From Amycolatopsis eburnea (GTDB lineage: Bacteria; Actinomycetota; Actinomycetes; Mycobacteriales; Pseudonocardiaceae), in assembly GCF_003937945.1 (NCBI RefSeq), contig NZ_RSEC01000032.1, positions 372,001 to 436,000 on the forward strand: a stretch of 64,000 nt of DNA, read 5' to 3'. Both the position numbers and the translations under genes were made by a program. Positions 23,987 to 31,935 of the stretch are shown piece after piece (positions within the stretch are counted from its first letter, which is position 1; each line of letters starts with the position of its first letter). The notes under the pieces are model-generated. The model did no database searches, was not told where the DNA came from, and worked only from the letters and a program-made list of their open reading frames with translations.

Positions 23987-24814
23987 CTACTTGACCGCGC
24001 CCATCGAGAGGCCGCGGACCAGGTGGTTCTGCGCGATCCAGCCGACGATCATCACCGGCAGCGAAGCCAGCAGGGCCGCCGCCGAGAGCTGGGCCCAGTA
24101 CAGGCCCTCGCTGGTGATGAACCCGACGAGGAACACCGGCACCGTGCCGGCCCGCGCCGCCGTCAGGTTGACCGCGTAGAAGAACTCGGTCCACGAGAAG
24201 ATCACGCAGATCAGCGCGGTCGCCGCGATCCCGGGCGCGACCACCGGCATGATGATCTTGCGCAGCAACGTCGGCAGGGTGGCGCCGTCGATCCGCCCGG
24301 CCTCGATCATCTCGTGCGGCACCTCGAGGAAGAACGACCGCATCATCCAGATCGCCAGCGGCAGGTTCATCGACGTGTACAGGATGACCAGCGCCCACAC
24401 CGTGTCCAGCAGTTCGGTGTTCTGCGAGATGATGTACAGCGGGATGATCGCCGCCACGATCGGCAGCATCTTCGTCGAGAGGAAGAAGCCGAGCGCGTTC
24501 GACGTCTTCTTCACCGGCGCCAGCGAAAGCGCGTACGCCGCCGGGATGCCGAGGATGAGCACGAGCAGCGTCGAGAGCACCGTGACGAACGCGGAGTTCG
24601 ACAGGTAGGGCAGGAACCCGCCCTTCAGCACGTTGGCGATCTGGTCGAACGTCGGGCTGAAGAACAGCTTGGGCGGGTCGGTGTAGGCGTCGGCCTCCTG
24701 CTTGAACGCCGTGAGGATCAGCCACAGCAGCGGGAACACGAACAGGATCGCGACGACCCACGTGACGGCGGTGAGCGAGCGGGCGCCGGCCTTGCGGCGA
24801 GCGAGCGTGGTCAC
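23987..24814 (-). CDS. Sugar/polyol ABC transporter permease (MalG type)
   Basis: Inner-membrane permease of 275 aa with six predicted helices and the MalG-type EAA loop (EMIEAGRIDGATLPTLLRKI). The GTG start at 24814 overlaps the stop of the other permease (GTGA); a much longer upstream frame is a shadow of that gene. It works as a heterodimer with the product at 24811-25743 and the binding protein at 25743. No ATPase gene is present, so a shared MsiK-like ATPase is presumably used. Likely substrates are sugar alcohols, by similarity of the binding protein and the neighbouring dehydrogenase. Confidence 0.92.
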   Translation of the reverse strand: MTTLARRKAGARSLTAVTWVVAILFVFPLLWLILTAFKQEADAYTDPPKLFFSPTFDQIANVLKGGFLPYLSNSAFVTVLSTLLVLILGIPAAYALSLAPVKKTSNALGFFLSTKMLPIVAAIIPLYIISQNTELLDTVWALVILYTSMNLPLAIWMMRSFFLEVPHEMIEAGRIDGATLPTLLRKIIMPVVAPGIAATALICVIFSWTEFFYAVNLTAARAGTVPVFLVGFITSEGLYWAQLSAAALLASLPVMIVGWIAQNHLVRGLSMGAVK

Positions 24815-25743
24815 TTGACGCCTCCGTCCACCGAGAACGTGCGGAACATCAGGCGCAGCGCGAAGGTCGCCACGATCATCGTCAGGACCACGACGACCAC
24901 GCCCATCGCCGACGACTGGCCGACGTCGAAGCCTTCGAACGCGCGCTGGTAGATGTAGTACGGCAGGTTGGTGCTCGCGGTGCCCGGCCCGCCCTGGGTC
25001 ATCAGGAAGATCGCGTCGAAGCTGTTCACGATGTAGATCGCGCCCAGCAGCGTCGCCAGCTGCAGGAACCGGGACAGGTGCGGCAGGGTGATGGACACGA
25101 ACGTCCGCCAGCGGCCCGCACCGTCCACATTGGCCGCTTCGAGGACGTCCTTGGCCTGGCTCTGCAGGCCGGCGAGGATGAGCAGCATCATGAACGGCGT
25201 CCACTGCCACACGATCTGCGCCATCACCGACGCCAGCGGGAACTCCGAGAGCCAGTCGACGTCGGTGCCGAAGACGAAGTGCAGCAGCCCGTAGGTCGGG
25301 TCGAACATCGTCGTCTTCCACAGCAGCGCGCCGGCCGCCGGCAGGATGAGGAACGGCGTGATCAGCAACGTCCGGACCACCCCGCGGCCGAAGAACTTCC
25401 GGTCGAGCAGGATCGCCAGCCCGAGGCCGAGCAGCAGCGCCACGAGCACGCACACCACCGTCAGCAGCACGGTGTTGAGCAGCGCCACCAGGAACGTCGT
25501 GTCGCTGAAGACGTCGATGTAGTTGTCCAGACCGACGAAGTGCCGCGAACCCGGCCGGACCAGGTTCCACGACTGGAACGAGTAGAACACGGTGAGCAGG
25601 AACGGCAGCTGCGTCACCGCGATGACGAAGACCAGCGCGGGCAGCAGCGGCAGCCGCCGCTTGGCCGCGGTGCTCAGGCCCTTCTTCTCCACGGCCTTCG
25701 CGCGTGTCTGGGGTTTGGCCGTGTCAACCGAAAGCGTGGACAT
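24811..25743 (-). CDS. Sugar/polyol ABC transporter permease (MalF type)
   Basis: A 310-aa membrane protein. A cytoplasmic N-terminal tail of about 28 aa is followed by about six helices and a MalF-type EAA loop (DVLEAANVDGAGRWRTFVSITLP is the region; EAANVDGAG is the core). ATG 25743 shares its A with the binding-protein stop (TGATG). The partner permease overlaps its 3' end by 4 nt. Confidence 0.92.
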   Translation of the reverse strand: MSTLSVDTAKPQTRAKAVEKKGLSTAAKRRLPLLPALVFVIAVTQLPFLLTVFYSFQSWNLVRPGSRHFVGLDNYIDVFSDTTFLVALLNTVLLTVVCVLVALLLGLGLAILLDRKFFGRGVVRTLLITPFLILPAAGALLWKTTMFDPTYGLLHFVFGTDVDWLSEFPLASVMAQIVWQWTPFMMLLILAGLQSQAKDVLEAANVDGAGRWRTFVSITLPHLSRFLQLATLLGAIYIVNSFDAIFLMTQGGPGTASTNLPYYIYQRAFEGFDVGQSSAMGVVVVVLTMIVATFALRLMFRTFSVDGGVK

Positions 25744-27077
25744 CACTGCACCGCCTTGTAGGAGTCGCCCACCGTCTGGGCGTAGTCCTGGGACTGCTTC
25801 AGCGCGTCGTCGACGGACTCGCGCCCGGCGATCGCCGCCGACAGCTGCTGGCTCACCCGGGTGCCCAGGTCCTGGAACTCGGGGATGCCGACGAACTGGA
25901 TGCCCGGGTAGGGCACCGGGTTCGCCATGGCCTGCTGCTGGTTCGCGTCGGCGATACCGTCCAAAGTGGGCTTCGCGTACGCCGCCGCGGCCTTGGCGTA
26001 GTCGGGAATGTCGTAAGTGGACTGACGCACGCCCGGTGGGACGCGGTTCCAGCCGTAGGTCTCCCCGACCTTCCGCACGTACGCCTTGTCGGTCATCCAG
26101 GCCATGAACTTCCAGGCCGCGTCCTTGTCCTTGGCGACCTTCGGGATGCCCAGCGCCCAGGTGTAGAGCCAGCCGCTGGCCCGCGTCTTGACCACCGGCG
26201 CGGGCGCGTACCCGGACTTGCCGACGATCTTGCTGCTCGCCGGGTCCTCGTTCGTGCCCGCCATGACCGTCGCGTCGTACCACATCGCGGCCTGGCCCTG
26301 TGTGTACCGCGTGCCGCATTCGGAGAAGCCGGCGCTGGAGGCCCCGACTTCGCCGTGCTCGCGGATCAGGTTCACGTAGAAGTTCGCGGCCGCCTTGAAC
26401 TCCGGCGAGGTCAGCTTGGCGTTCCAGTCCTGGTCGAAGTACTGGGCGCCGAAGGTGTTGGCGACCGTGCTGAACGGCGCGAGGCTCTCGCCCCAGCCGG
26501 GCTTGCCGCGCAGGCAGATCCCCGCGACGCCGTTCGCCTTGTCGTCGAGCTTCGCGGCGAATTCGGCGACCTGCTGCCACGTCGGCTTGGCCGGCATGGT
26601 CAGCCCGGCCTTCGCGAAGAGGTCCTTGCGGTAGGCCAGGAACGACGACTCGCCGTAGAACGGCACCGCGTACATCTGGTTCTCGTGCGACAGCGACTGC
26701 TTGATGCTCGGAATGAAGTCGCCCTCGTCGTAACCCGGGGTGGCCGCCATGTGCGGTTCGAGGTTCTCGAGCCAGCCGTTGGCCGCCCACTGCGGGGCCT
26801 CGTAGTTGCTGATCATCACGACGTCGAACTCGCCGCCCTCGGTGGCGGTCGACGCGGTGATCTTCGCGCGCGCCTGGTTTTCCGGCAGCGAAACGAACTT
26901 GAGGTTGATGCCGGTGGCCTTCTCGAACTCCGGCGCGAGCGAGATCGCGTCCTTCATCTGCGGGTTCGACACGATCGCGATGACGAGCGTGCTGTTCCCG
27001 GTGCCGATCGAACCCGCGCCCGCGCACCCCGTGGCCGCCAGCGACGTCGCGGCGAGGAGGCTGAGCAGCTTACGCAC
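25743..27077 (-). CDS. Extracellular sugar/polyol-binding lipoprotein
   Basis: Solute-binding protein of 444 aa with a signal peptide and lipobox (LAATGC, Cys18), anchored outside the membrane. It is a cluster B, extracellular_1-type fold: DVVMISNYEAPQWAANGWL, MYAVPFYGESSFLAYRKDLFAKAGL and AMWYDATVMAG resemble sorbitol/mannitol-binding SmoE/MtlE proteins. The GTG at 27077 overlaps the dehydrogenase stop by 8 nt. It feeds the two permeases downstream. Polyol specificity is an inference from similarity and from the adjoining zinc dehydrogenase. Confidence 0.9.
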   Translation of the reverse strand: MRKLLSLLAATSLAATGCAGAGSIGTGNSTLVIAIVSNPQMKDAISLAPEFEKATGINLKFVSLPENQARAKITASTATEGGEFDVVMISNYEAPQWAANGWLENLEPHMAATPGYDEGDFIPSIKQSLSHENQMYAVPFYGESSFLAYRKDLFAKAGLTMPAKPTWQQVAEFAAKLDDKANGVAGICLRGKPGWGESLAPFSTVANTFGAQYFDQDWNAKLTSPEFKAAANFYVNLIREHGEVGASSAGFSECGTRYTQGQAAMWYDATVMAGTNEDPASSKIVGKSGYAPAPVVKTRASGWLYTWALGIPKVAKDKDAAWKFMAWMTDKAYVRKVGETYGWNRVPPGVRQSTYDIPDYAKAAAAYAKPTLDGIADANQQQAMANPVPYPGIQFVGIPEFQDLGTRVSQQLSAAIAGRESVDDALKQSQDYAQTVGDSYKAVQ

Positions 27078-28074
27078 GGCCGCCTCCCGGGAGCACCTGC
27101 ACCTTGAGGCCGGCGCCGCTGCGCATCTTGGCCAGCGCGTCCGGGTACTGCTCCAGCGGCAGCCGGTCGGTGAGCAGCTCTTCGGTGTCGATCGCGCCGC
27201 CGCCGACGAGGTCGAGCGCGGCGCCGTAGCTGTTCAGCACGGCCATCGAGCCGACGATGGTGATCTCGTCGTTGTAGATGCGGAACGGCGAGAGCGCGAC
27301 GCGGGCTTCGGCCGGCGCGACGCCGAAGACGAGCAGCCGGCCACCGCGGCGGGTGGCGTCGAAGGCCGCTTCGATCGCGGGCGCGGCGCCGGTGCAGTCG
27401 ACGGCGGCGTCGAACTTCTCGTCGTTCAGCTCGCCGGCGTCCGCCGCGGTGGCGACGGCGCCGAGCCGGGCCGCACGCGGCAGCCGATCGGCGTTGCGGT
27501 CGACGACGGTGACGTGCGCGCCGGCCCGCTGCAGCAGCTGCTGCATGATCAGGCCCATCGTGCCGGCGCCGACGACGAGGAAGCGCTCTCCCGCTTCGAC
27601 GCCGACCCGGCGCACGCCGTGCACCGCGCAGGAAACGGGTTCGACCAGCGCGCCCTGCTCCCAGGTCATCGAGTCGGGCATGCGGTAGCAGTTCGCCGAC
27701 GGGACGGCGACGTACTCGGCGAAGGCGCCGTCGACCGTGTCGCCGGTGGCGTTCCAGTTGGCGCAGAGGTTGCCGTGGCCGGAGCGGCACGGGCCGCAGT
27801 AGCCGCAGAACAGCGACGGGTCGACGGCGACGCGGTCGCCGACCCGCCAGCCGCCCGGCACGTCCGCGCCGAGCTCGACGATCTCCCCGGCGAACTCGTG
27901 GCCCGGGACGATCGGGTACGGGGTGGGCGGGAAGTGCCCGTCCGCGATGTGCAGGTCGGTCCCGCAGATCCCGCAGGCCCCGACCTTGACGACCACCTCG
28001 CGTTCCCGCGGCTTCGGGTCGGGCACGTCACCCACCCTGATCTCGCCGGGCCGGTCGATGATGGCGGCACGCAT
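27070..28074 (-). CDS. Zinc-dependent polyol/alcohol dehydrogenase
   Basis: A 334-aa medium-chain dehydrogenase. Catalytic zinc ligands are Cys in CGICGTDLH, His in PGHEFAGEI and Glu in ALVEPVSC. The structural zinc lobe reads CGYCGPCRSGHGNLC, and the NAD fold is VVGAGTMGL. It is closest to sorbitol/threonine dehydrogenase-like enzymes. As the first gene of the operon it would oxidise the imported polyol to a ketose. The start has a ribosome-binding site (AGGAAAGGGG) and lies 19 bp from the operator palindrome at 28094. It is probably controlled by the divergent SorC-type regulator. Confidence 0.92.
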   Translation of the reverse strand: MRAAIIDRPGEIRVGDVPDPKPREREVVVKVGACGICGTDLHIADGHFPPTPYPIVPGHEFAGEIVELGADVPGGWRVGDRVAVDPSLFCGYCGPCRSGHGNLCANWNATGDTVDGAFAEYVAVPSANCYRMPDSMTWEQGALVEPVSCAVHGVRRVGVEAGERFLVVGAGTMGLIMQQLLQRAGAHVTVVDRNADRLPRAARLGAVATAADAGELNDEKFDAAVDCTGAAPAIEAAFDATRRGGRLLVFGVAPAEARVALSPFRIYNDEITIVGSMAVLNSYGAALDLVGGGAIDTEELLTDRLPLEQYPDALAKMRSGAGLKVQVLPGGGRA

Positions 28075-28093
28075 GCCTAGCCCCTTTCCTCGC

Positions 28094-28105
28094 GCTCATA
28101 TGAGC
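28094..28105. promoter_or_regulatory. Operator copy 1 for the SorC-type regulator
   Basis: Perfect palindrome GCTCATATGAGC, 19 bp upstream of the dehydrogenase start. The identical 12-mer recurs at 28198-28209; centres are 104 bp apart, about ten helical turns. Bound protein could loop the DNA. Confidence 0.8.
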
Positions 28106-28191
28106 GGCATTGGCCATTGGCGTCGAGAACATGTGAAGGCATTACAGGTCTGACGTGTGTGATTCGTCAACCTTTTGCAGAGATTTCCGGC

Positions 28192-28209
28192 TATAGTGCT
28201 CATATGAGC
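28192..28209 (+). promoter_or_regulatory. -10 box and operator copy 2 at the SorC-type gene start
   Basis: TATAGT (28192-28197) lies 6 nt before the ATG at 28204, so the transcript is probably leaderless. The second GCTCATATGAGC (28198-28209) spans the transcription start and start codon, a position that would block transcription when occupied: autorepression. Confidence 0.8.
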
Positions 28210-29190
28210 ACGTCGAAGAAGGCGGCTTCGCTGACCGAAGCCATGCTGCTCGCGACCGTCGCCCGGCGCTTCTACGTGCAGGGACGCTCCAAGCTGGAGA
28301 TCGCCGACGAGTTCGGCGTCAGCCGGTTCAAGGTCGCGCGGATGCTCGACACGGCCAGGGAGTCCGGGCTCGTCCGAGTGGAGTTCGCGCTGCCCGCGCC
28401 GGTCGACCTCGCCCTGTCCGACGAGGTCCGCTCGGCGTACGGCCTGGAGCGAGCGCTCGTGCTCGAACGCTCAACCGAGCGAGAGCCGCGGGAGGTCGTC
28501 CGGGCCAAGATCGGCGCGCTGGCCGCCCGGCTACTCGAGGAGATCGCGACCCCGTCCGACGTCATCGGGCTGTCGTGGGCGCGTTCGGTCAACGCGATGA
28601 CCGAGGCGATCCGGTCGCTGCCGCGCTGCCCGGTCGTCCAGCTGTGCGGGGTGCAGGCGGGGATGGACATGCGCGGGCGCTCGGTGGAGACGGTCAACCG
28701 CGTGACGGCGGTGTCCGGCGGCGACGCCTACCCGATCTTCGGCCCGCTGGTGCTGCCCGACCGCCGCACGACCGAGACGCTGCGGCGGCAGCCGGGGATC
28801 GCGGAAACGTTCGGGCAGTTCCGGAACCTGACCAAGGCGGTGGTCAGCATCGGCGCGTGGCAGCCGGGCGAGTCGACGGTGTACGACGCGCTGGACGAAG
28901 CCGAGCGCGCGGCGATCGCGGCCCGCGGCGCGACCGCGGAGGTGGCCGCGCGGCTGTTCGACGCGGCCGGGAACGCGCTGTCGACCGGGCTGGCGCACCA
29001 CGTGCTGGCGATCAGCCACGAGGAGCTGACGGCGGTGCCGGAGGTGATCGCGCTGGGCTACAGCAGGCCGAAGGCGGCGGCGGTCGACGCGGTGCTGCGC
29101 TCGGGCATGGTCACGACGTTGATCACCGACGCCGCCGCCGCGGTCCCCCTGCTGGCCCTGGCGGCGAAGAACCCCGTCGTGCCGACCTGA
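28204..29190 (+). CDS. SorC/DeoR-type sugar-responsive transcriptional regulator
   Basis: A 328-aa regulator with an N-terminal HTH (FYVQGRSKLEIADEFGVS, RFKVARMLDTARESGLVRVE) and a large sugar-phosphate-binding domain of the SorC C-terminal kind (VIGLSWARSVNAM, VVQLCGVQAGMDMRG, GYSRPKAAAVDAVLRSG). It is divergent from the dehydrogenase/ABC operon, with two matching operators between, so it is the probable repressor of polyol uptake and its own gene. The effector would be a phosphorylated sugar or polyol by family. The ATG at 28204 is preferred because upstream in-frame codons precede the -10 box. Confidence 0.92.
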   Translation: MSTSKKAASLTEAMLLATVARRFYVQGRSKLEIADEFGVSRFKVARMLDTARESGLVRVEFALPAPVDLALSDEVRSAYGLERALVLERSTEREPREVVRAKIGALAARLLEEIATPSDVIGLSWARSVNAMTEAIRSLPRCPVVQLCGVQAGMDMRGRSVETVNRVTAVSGGDAYPIFGPLVLPDRRTTETLRRQPGIAETFGQFRNLTKAVVSIGAWQPGESTVYDALDEAERAAIAARGATAEVAARLFDAAGNALSTGLAHHVLAISHEELTAVPEVIALGYSRPKAAAVDAVLRSGMVTTLITDAAAAVPLLALAAKNPVVPT

Positions 29191-29211
29191 GGCGTACAGC
29201 GGCTTCGGTTT

Positions 29212-29231
29212 CGTACTCCGCCGGGAGTACG
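29212..29231. promoter_or_regulatory. Inverted repeat CGTACTCC/GGAGTACG
   Basis: An 8-bp perfect inverted repeat with a 4-nt loop, 22 bp after the regulator stop and about 80 bp before the next gene. It could be a short terminator stem or an operator for the membrane-protein gene. Confidence 0.45.
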
Positions 29232-29310
29232 CGCGGCCTCCCGGGCTCCGGGGCGAAACCCGGGTCGCGCCCGATGTGCCGTGGTCCCCGGTTCGGCGAG
29301 CCTGGAGCGC

Positions 29311-29961
29311 GTGAAGACTTCTCCCCGCTGGCGCCAGGCCGTCGTCTGGCTGCACGTCGTGTCGTCCGTCGCCTGGATGAGCCAGGCCCTCGCGTTGGTC
29401 GTGCTGACGGCCACGGGCGCGCCCGCGATGGCCGAACGGCTCGACACCGTGCTGCTCGCGCCGATGGCGAACGTCGCCGCGTTCACCGGCCTCCTGCTCG
29501 CCGGCGCGACCGCGTGGGGCTTCTTCCGGCACTGGTGGGTGCTCACGAAGTTCGTCCTGACGCTGGTGCAGCTCTACGCCGGGATCTTCCTGCTCTCCCC
29601 CGCCCTGCACGAATCCGCGGACACCGGCGCGGTCGCCTGGCCGCAGACCGCCGGGGCGGCGCTGATGGCGAGCGCGCTGGCGTTCCAGGCGTGGCTTTCG
29701 GTCGCGAAGCCGGGCCGCCGGACGCCGTGGTCCCCGGCCGCGAAGCCGCCGACCGCGCCGACGTGGGTGTTCGTGGCGGGCGTCGGTGCCCCGGTGTCCG
29801 ACGTCGTCGCGGGACTCCTGCTCGGTTACCCGCTGCCCGCGTTGTCCCTGGTCACGCTGGTCGTGCTCGGTTTTGAGCGGCGACGACGGCGTCGCCGTGC
29901 TCGGCGGCCCACCGCCCGAAGCCCTCGATCGGCTCCAGGAAGCTTGAGCCCAACGGCGTAA
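29311..29961 (+). CDS. Small integral membrane protein (DUF2269-like)
   Basis: A 216-aa protein with about five hydrophobic helices (QAVVWLHVVSSVAWMSQALA, MANVAAFTGLLLAGATAWGF, HWWVLTKFVLTLVQLYAGIF, GAALMASALAFQAWLSV, and a last one at about residues 155-180). The pattern resembles the DUF2269-type predicted integral membrane proteins. The C-terminal tail (ERRRRRRRARRPT...) is Arg-rich only because the last 110 bp are antisense to the HxlR gene. Start GTG 29311 has a weak GGAG upstream. Function unknown. Confidence 0.7.
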   Translation: MKTSPRWRQAVVWLHVVSSVAWMSQALALVVLTATGAPAMAERLDTVLLAPMANVAAFTGLLLAGATAWGFFRHWWVLTKFVLTLVQLYAGIFLLSPALHESADTGAVAWPQTAGAALMASALAFQAWLSVAKPGRRTPWSPAAKPPTAPTWVFVAGVGAPVSDVVAGLLLGYPLPALSLVTLVVLGFERRRRRRRARRPTARSPRSAPGSLSPTA

Positions 29962-30175
29962 GCGCGTACGCGCCATCGCGGCGCTCGAGGAGCCCGTCGG
30001 ACTCCAGGCGCCGCACGGTTTCCGTGAGCACCTTGGCGCTGATGCCGCCGATCTCGCGCCGCAGGTCGACGTGCCGGCGCGGGCCGTGGCGCAGGGCCCA
30101 GAGCACCACCGGGTTCCAGGTGTTGGCGACCAGGTCGAACGCGAGCCGCGTCCGGCAGTCGGCGAGGAAGTCCAT
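29852..30175 (-). CDS. HxlR-family regulator
   Basis: A 107-aa winged-helix regulator: DLVANTWNPVVLWALRHGP, RRHVDLRREIGGISAKVLTE, TVRRLESDGLLERRDGAYAL. There is no Cys near the N terminus that would mark a redox-sensing HypR/QorR type (one Cys lies at about residue 7). It is divergent from the oxidoreductase at 30244 with a 68-bp gap that contains a 12-bp palindrome. It is therefore the likely repressor of that gene. The 3' 110 bp overlap a convergent membrane-protein gene. Confidence 0.88.
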   Translation of the reverse strand: MDFLADCRTRLAFDLVANTWNPVVLWALRHGPRRHVDLRREIGGISAKVLTETVRRLESDGLLERRDGAYALTPLGSSFLEPIEGFGRWAAEHGDAVVAAQNRARPA

Positions 30176-30213
30176 GGTTACCGTTCGGTTCCTTCCCGGG
30201 TTCCTACCGTCGT

Positions 30214-30225
30214 GCTGGTACCAGC
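30214..30225. promoter_or_regulatory. Palindrome in the HxlR/oxidoreductase divergent promoter
   Basis: Perfect 12-bp palindrome GCTGGTACCAGC between the two divergent starts, 19 bp before the ATG at 30244. Candidate HxlR operator. Confidence 0.45.
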
Positions 30226-30243
30226 CAAGCACAAGGAGGACGC

Positions 30244-30789
30244 ATGCGGATCGGGATCTTCGGCACGGGCGGGATGGCGGACGCGCTCGGCACGCAGTGG
30301 GCACGGGCGGGCCACGAAATCAGGGTGGCGGGCCGCAGGACGGGAACGTGGGGCGAGGTGGCCGCGTTCGCCGAGGTGGTCCTCCTCGCCATCCCCGCGG
30401 CGGCCATCGGCGAGGTCCTCGCGAAGGCCGGGCCGCTGGCCGGGAAGGTGCTGGTGGACTGCACCAACGACCCCGCGCTGACCGGCGCGCCGGTGGCGTC
30501 GCGGATCGTCACGGAGGCGCACGTGGTGAAGGCGTTCAACCTCGCGCACGTCGACGTCTGGCGCATGACGCCCCCGGTGTTCGACGGCCGCCCGCTGTCG
30601 GTCCCGCTGTGCGGCGACGACCCGGCGGCACTGGCGGCGGTGAGCACGCTGGTCCGGGACATCGGCGCGAAGCCGGTGGTCGCGGGTGGTCTGGACCGCG
30701 CGGCCCTGCTGGAGGCCACGGCGGCGTTCGTCATCGGCCTGTGGTTCGCGGGCGAAGACGCCCAGGCGATCCTAACCCCGGCGGGCTAG
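30244..30789 (+). CDS. F420/NADP oxidoreductase-like dehydrogenase
   Basis: A 181-aa Rossmann-fold protein: MRIGIFGTGGMADALGTQWA, a NADP-type end of strand 2 (VAGRRTG), VVLLAIPAAAIGEVL, VLVDCTNDP and VVKAFNLAH. It belongs to the NPD/F420H2:NADP oxidoreductase-like group (pyrroline-5-carboxylate-reductase-like fold). A strong ribosome-binding site (AAGGAGGA) lies before the ATG. HxlR control is likely from the divergent arrangement. Whether it uses F420 cannot be told. Confidence 0.85.
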   Translation: MRIGIFGTGGMADALGTQWARAGHEIRVAGRRTGTWGEVAAFAEVVLLAIPAAAIGEVLAKAGPLAGKVLVDCTNDPALTGAPVASRIVTEAHVVKAFNLAHVDVWRMTPPVFDGRPLSVPLCGDDPAALAAVSTLVRDIGAKPVVAGGLDRAALLEATAAFVIGLWFAGEDAQAILTPAG

Positions 30790-30790
30790 C

Positions 30791-31834
30791 TCAGCCCACC
30801 GCGTCGGCGTTCCCCGCGGCCAGGTCCGCCGCCCGGGCGGTCAGCGGGGCGCCGCCGCGGGGGACCAGGGTCACCTCGCCCGCGCCGAGGTCCGTCACCA
30901 GCGTGCTCAACGTCATCAGCTCGTCGCCGCCGTCCGCGTTGCGGTGGACCGCGTTCGTCAACGTCGAGACCAGCCACTTCGCGTCCGGGGACGTCGGGGT
31001 CAGGTGGGCGCACACCTCCGCGCGGTCCAGGCTCTCCTCCGACGCGACGTCCAGGTGCGGCGGCAGCTGGCGGAAGTGGTTGGTGTGCCAGGAAAGCCCA
31101 CTGGCCACAGTGGTCACCGCGGTGTCGCGGCCCGCCTTCTCGACCACCGTCACCACGGGCGCGCCCACCTGCCCCATTGTGTACGCGAAGCCGCCCGCCG
31201 AGGCGTGGGAACGCAACACGGAAACCGCTTCCGCGACGGAAGTCGCGCGCTGGGCCGTGCGCGCCAGGAAGTGCCGTCCGGCGCACGGCGAAGGTGCCGC
31301 CACGCTCACGCTGTCGATCCCCCACACCAGACCGTGCGTCGTCAGCGTGAACGTGTTCGCGGGCACGAAACCCGGGTACCACCAGACGCAGACGCCGGGT
31401 TCGCCGTCGATCAGCAGGGTCAGCAGCCGCCCGATGCCGTCGAACACCGGCGCGCCGTCCTCGTTGTGGCCGAGCAGGGACGGCGAACCCGCCCACGCGA
31501 GGTCCGTGCAGCCGGTGCCGTCGCCCGCGCCGAGGTCGCCGCGCAGGTTGGCCAGCAGCAGGTCGTCGAACGGGACGCCGGCGCCCTCGGCCAGCGCCGT
31601 CAGCTCGGCGTAGGCGTCCGGGTGCTCGACCTGCGACGCCGATTCGACCGCCCGGAACCGCACCGGCGAGCGCCGGGCCCGCGCGCTGACCGGCCACGAC
31701 GGCAAGCCCGCCAGCACGGTCGCGATGTCGGCGGCGGCGTACGCCCCCAGCTCGCGGAAAGCGGCTTCCCGGGCCCCGCGGACGATCGTCCAGCGCACGT
31801 CGCCGATCCGGTGCTCCCGCACTGTCGCCACCAT
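30791..31834 (-). CDS. C45-family autoproteolytic acyltransferase/hydrolase
   Basis: A 347-aa Ntn-hydrolase related to the isopenicillin-N acyltransferase (AAT) group. The cleavage site is GDGTGCTDLAW: autoproteolysis before Cys109 would free the N-terminal nucleophile. Other family marks are LLGHNEDGAP, VWWYPGFVPANTF and NHFRQLPP. These enzymes transfer or hydrolyse acyl amides; actinobacterial members often have unknown natural substrates. It stands as a single gene convergent with the oxidoreductase, with one base between the stop codons. A palindromic site lies just upstream of its start. Confidence 0.88.
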   Translation of the reverse strand: MVATVREHRIGDVRWTIVRGAREAAFRELGAYAAADIATVLAGLPSWPVSARARRSPVRFRAVESASQVEHPDAYAELTALAEGAGVPFDDLLLANLRGDLGAGDGTGCTDLAWAGSPSLLGHNEDGAPVFDGIGRLLTLLIDGEPGVCVWWYPGFVPANTFTLTTHGLVWGIDSVSVAAPSPCAGRHFLARTAQRATSVAEAVSVLRSHASAGGFAYTMGQVGAPVVTVVEKAGRDTAVTTVASGLSWHTNHFRQLPPHLDVASEESLDRAEVCAHLTPTSPDAKWLVSTLTNAVHRNADGGDELMTLSTLVTDLGAGEVTLVPRGGAPLTARAADLAAGNADAVG

Positions 31835-31844
31835 GCGATCACGA

Positions 31845-31858
31845 TGACTGACCAGTCA
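31845..31858. promoter_or_regulatory. Inverted repeat upstream of the C45 gene
   Basis: TGACTG-AC-CAGTCA, 10 bp before the start codon at 31834. The sequence looks like a TetR-family operator. No regulator gene is adjacent. Confidence 0.5.
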
Positions 31859-31935
31859 GGAATCCGCAACGGTCAGTGCTGTCCCGGGGCTTCGCCCCAG
31901 GCCGGGGGCTCCGCCACCCGGAACCCCCGAAAGCG

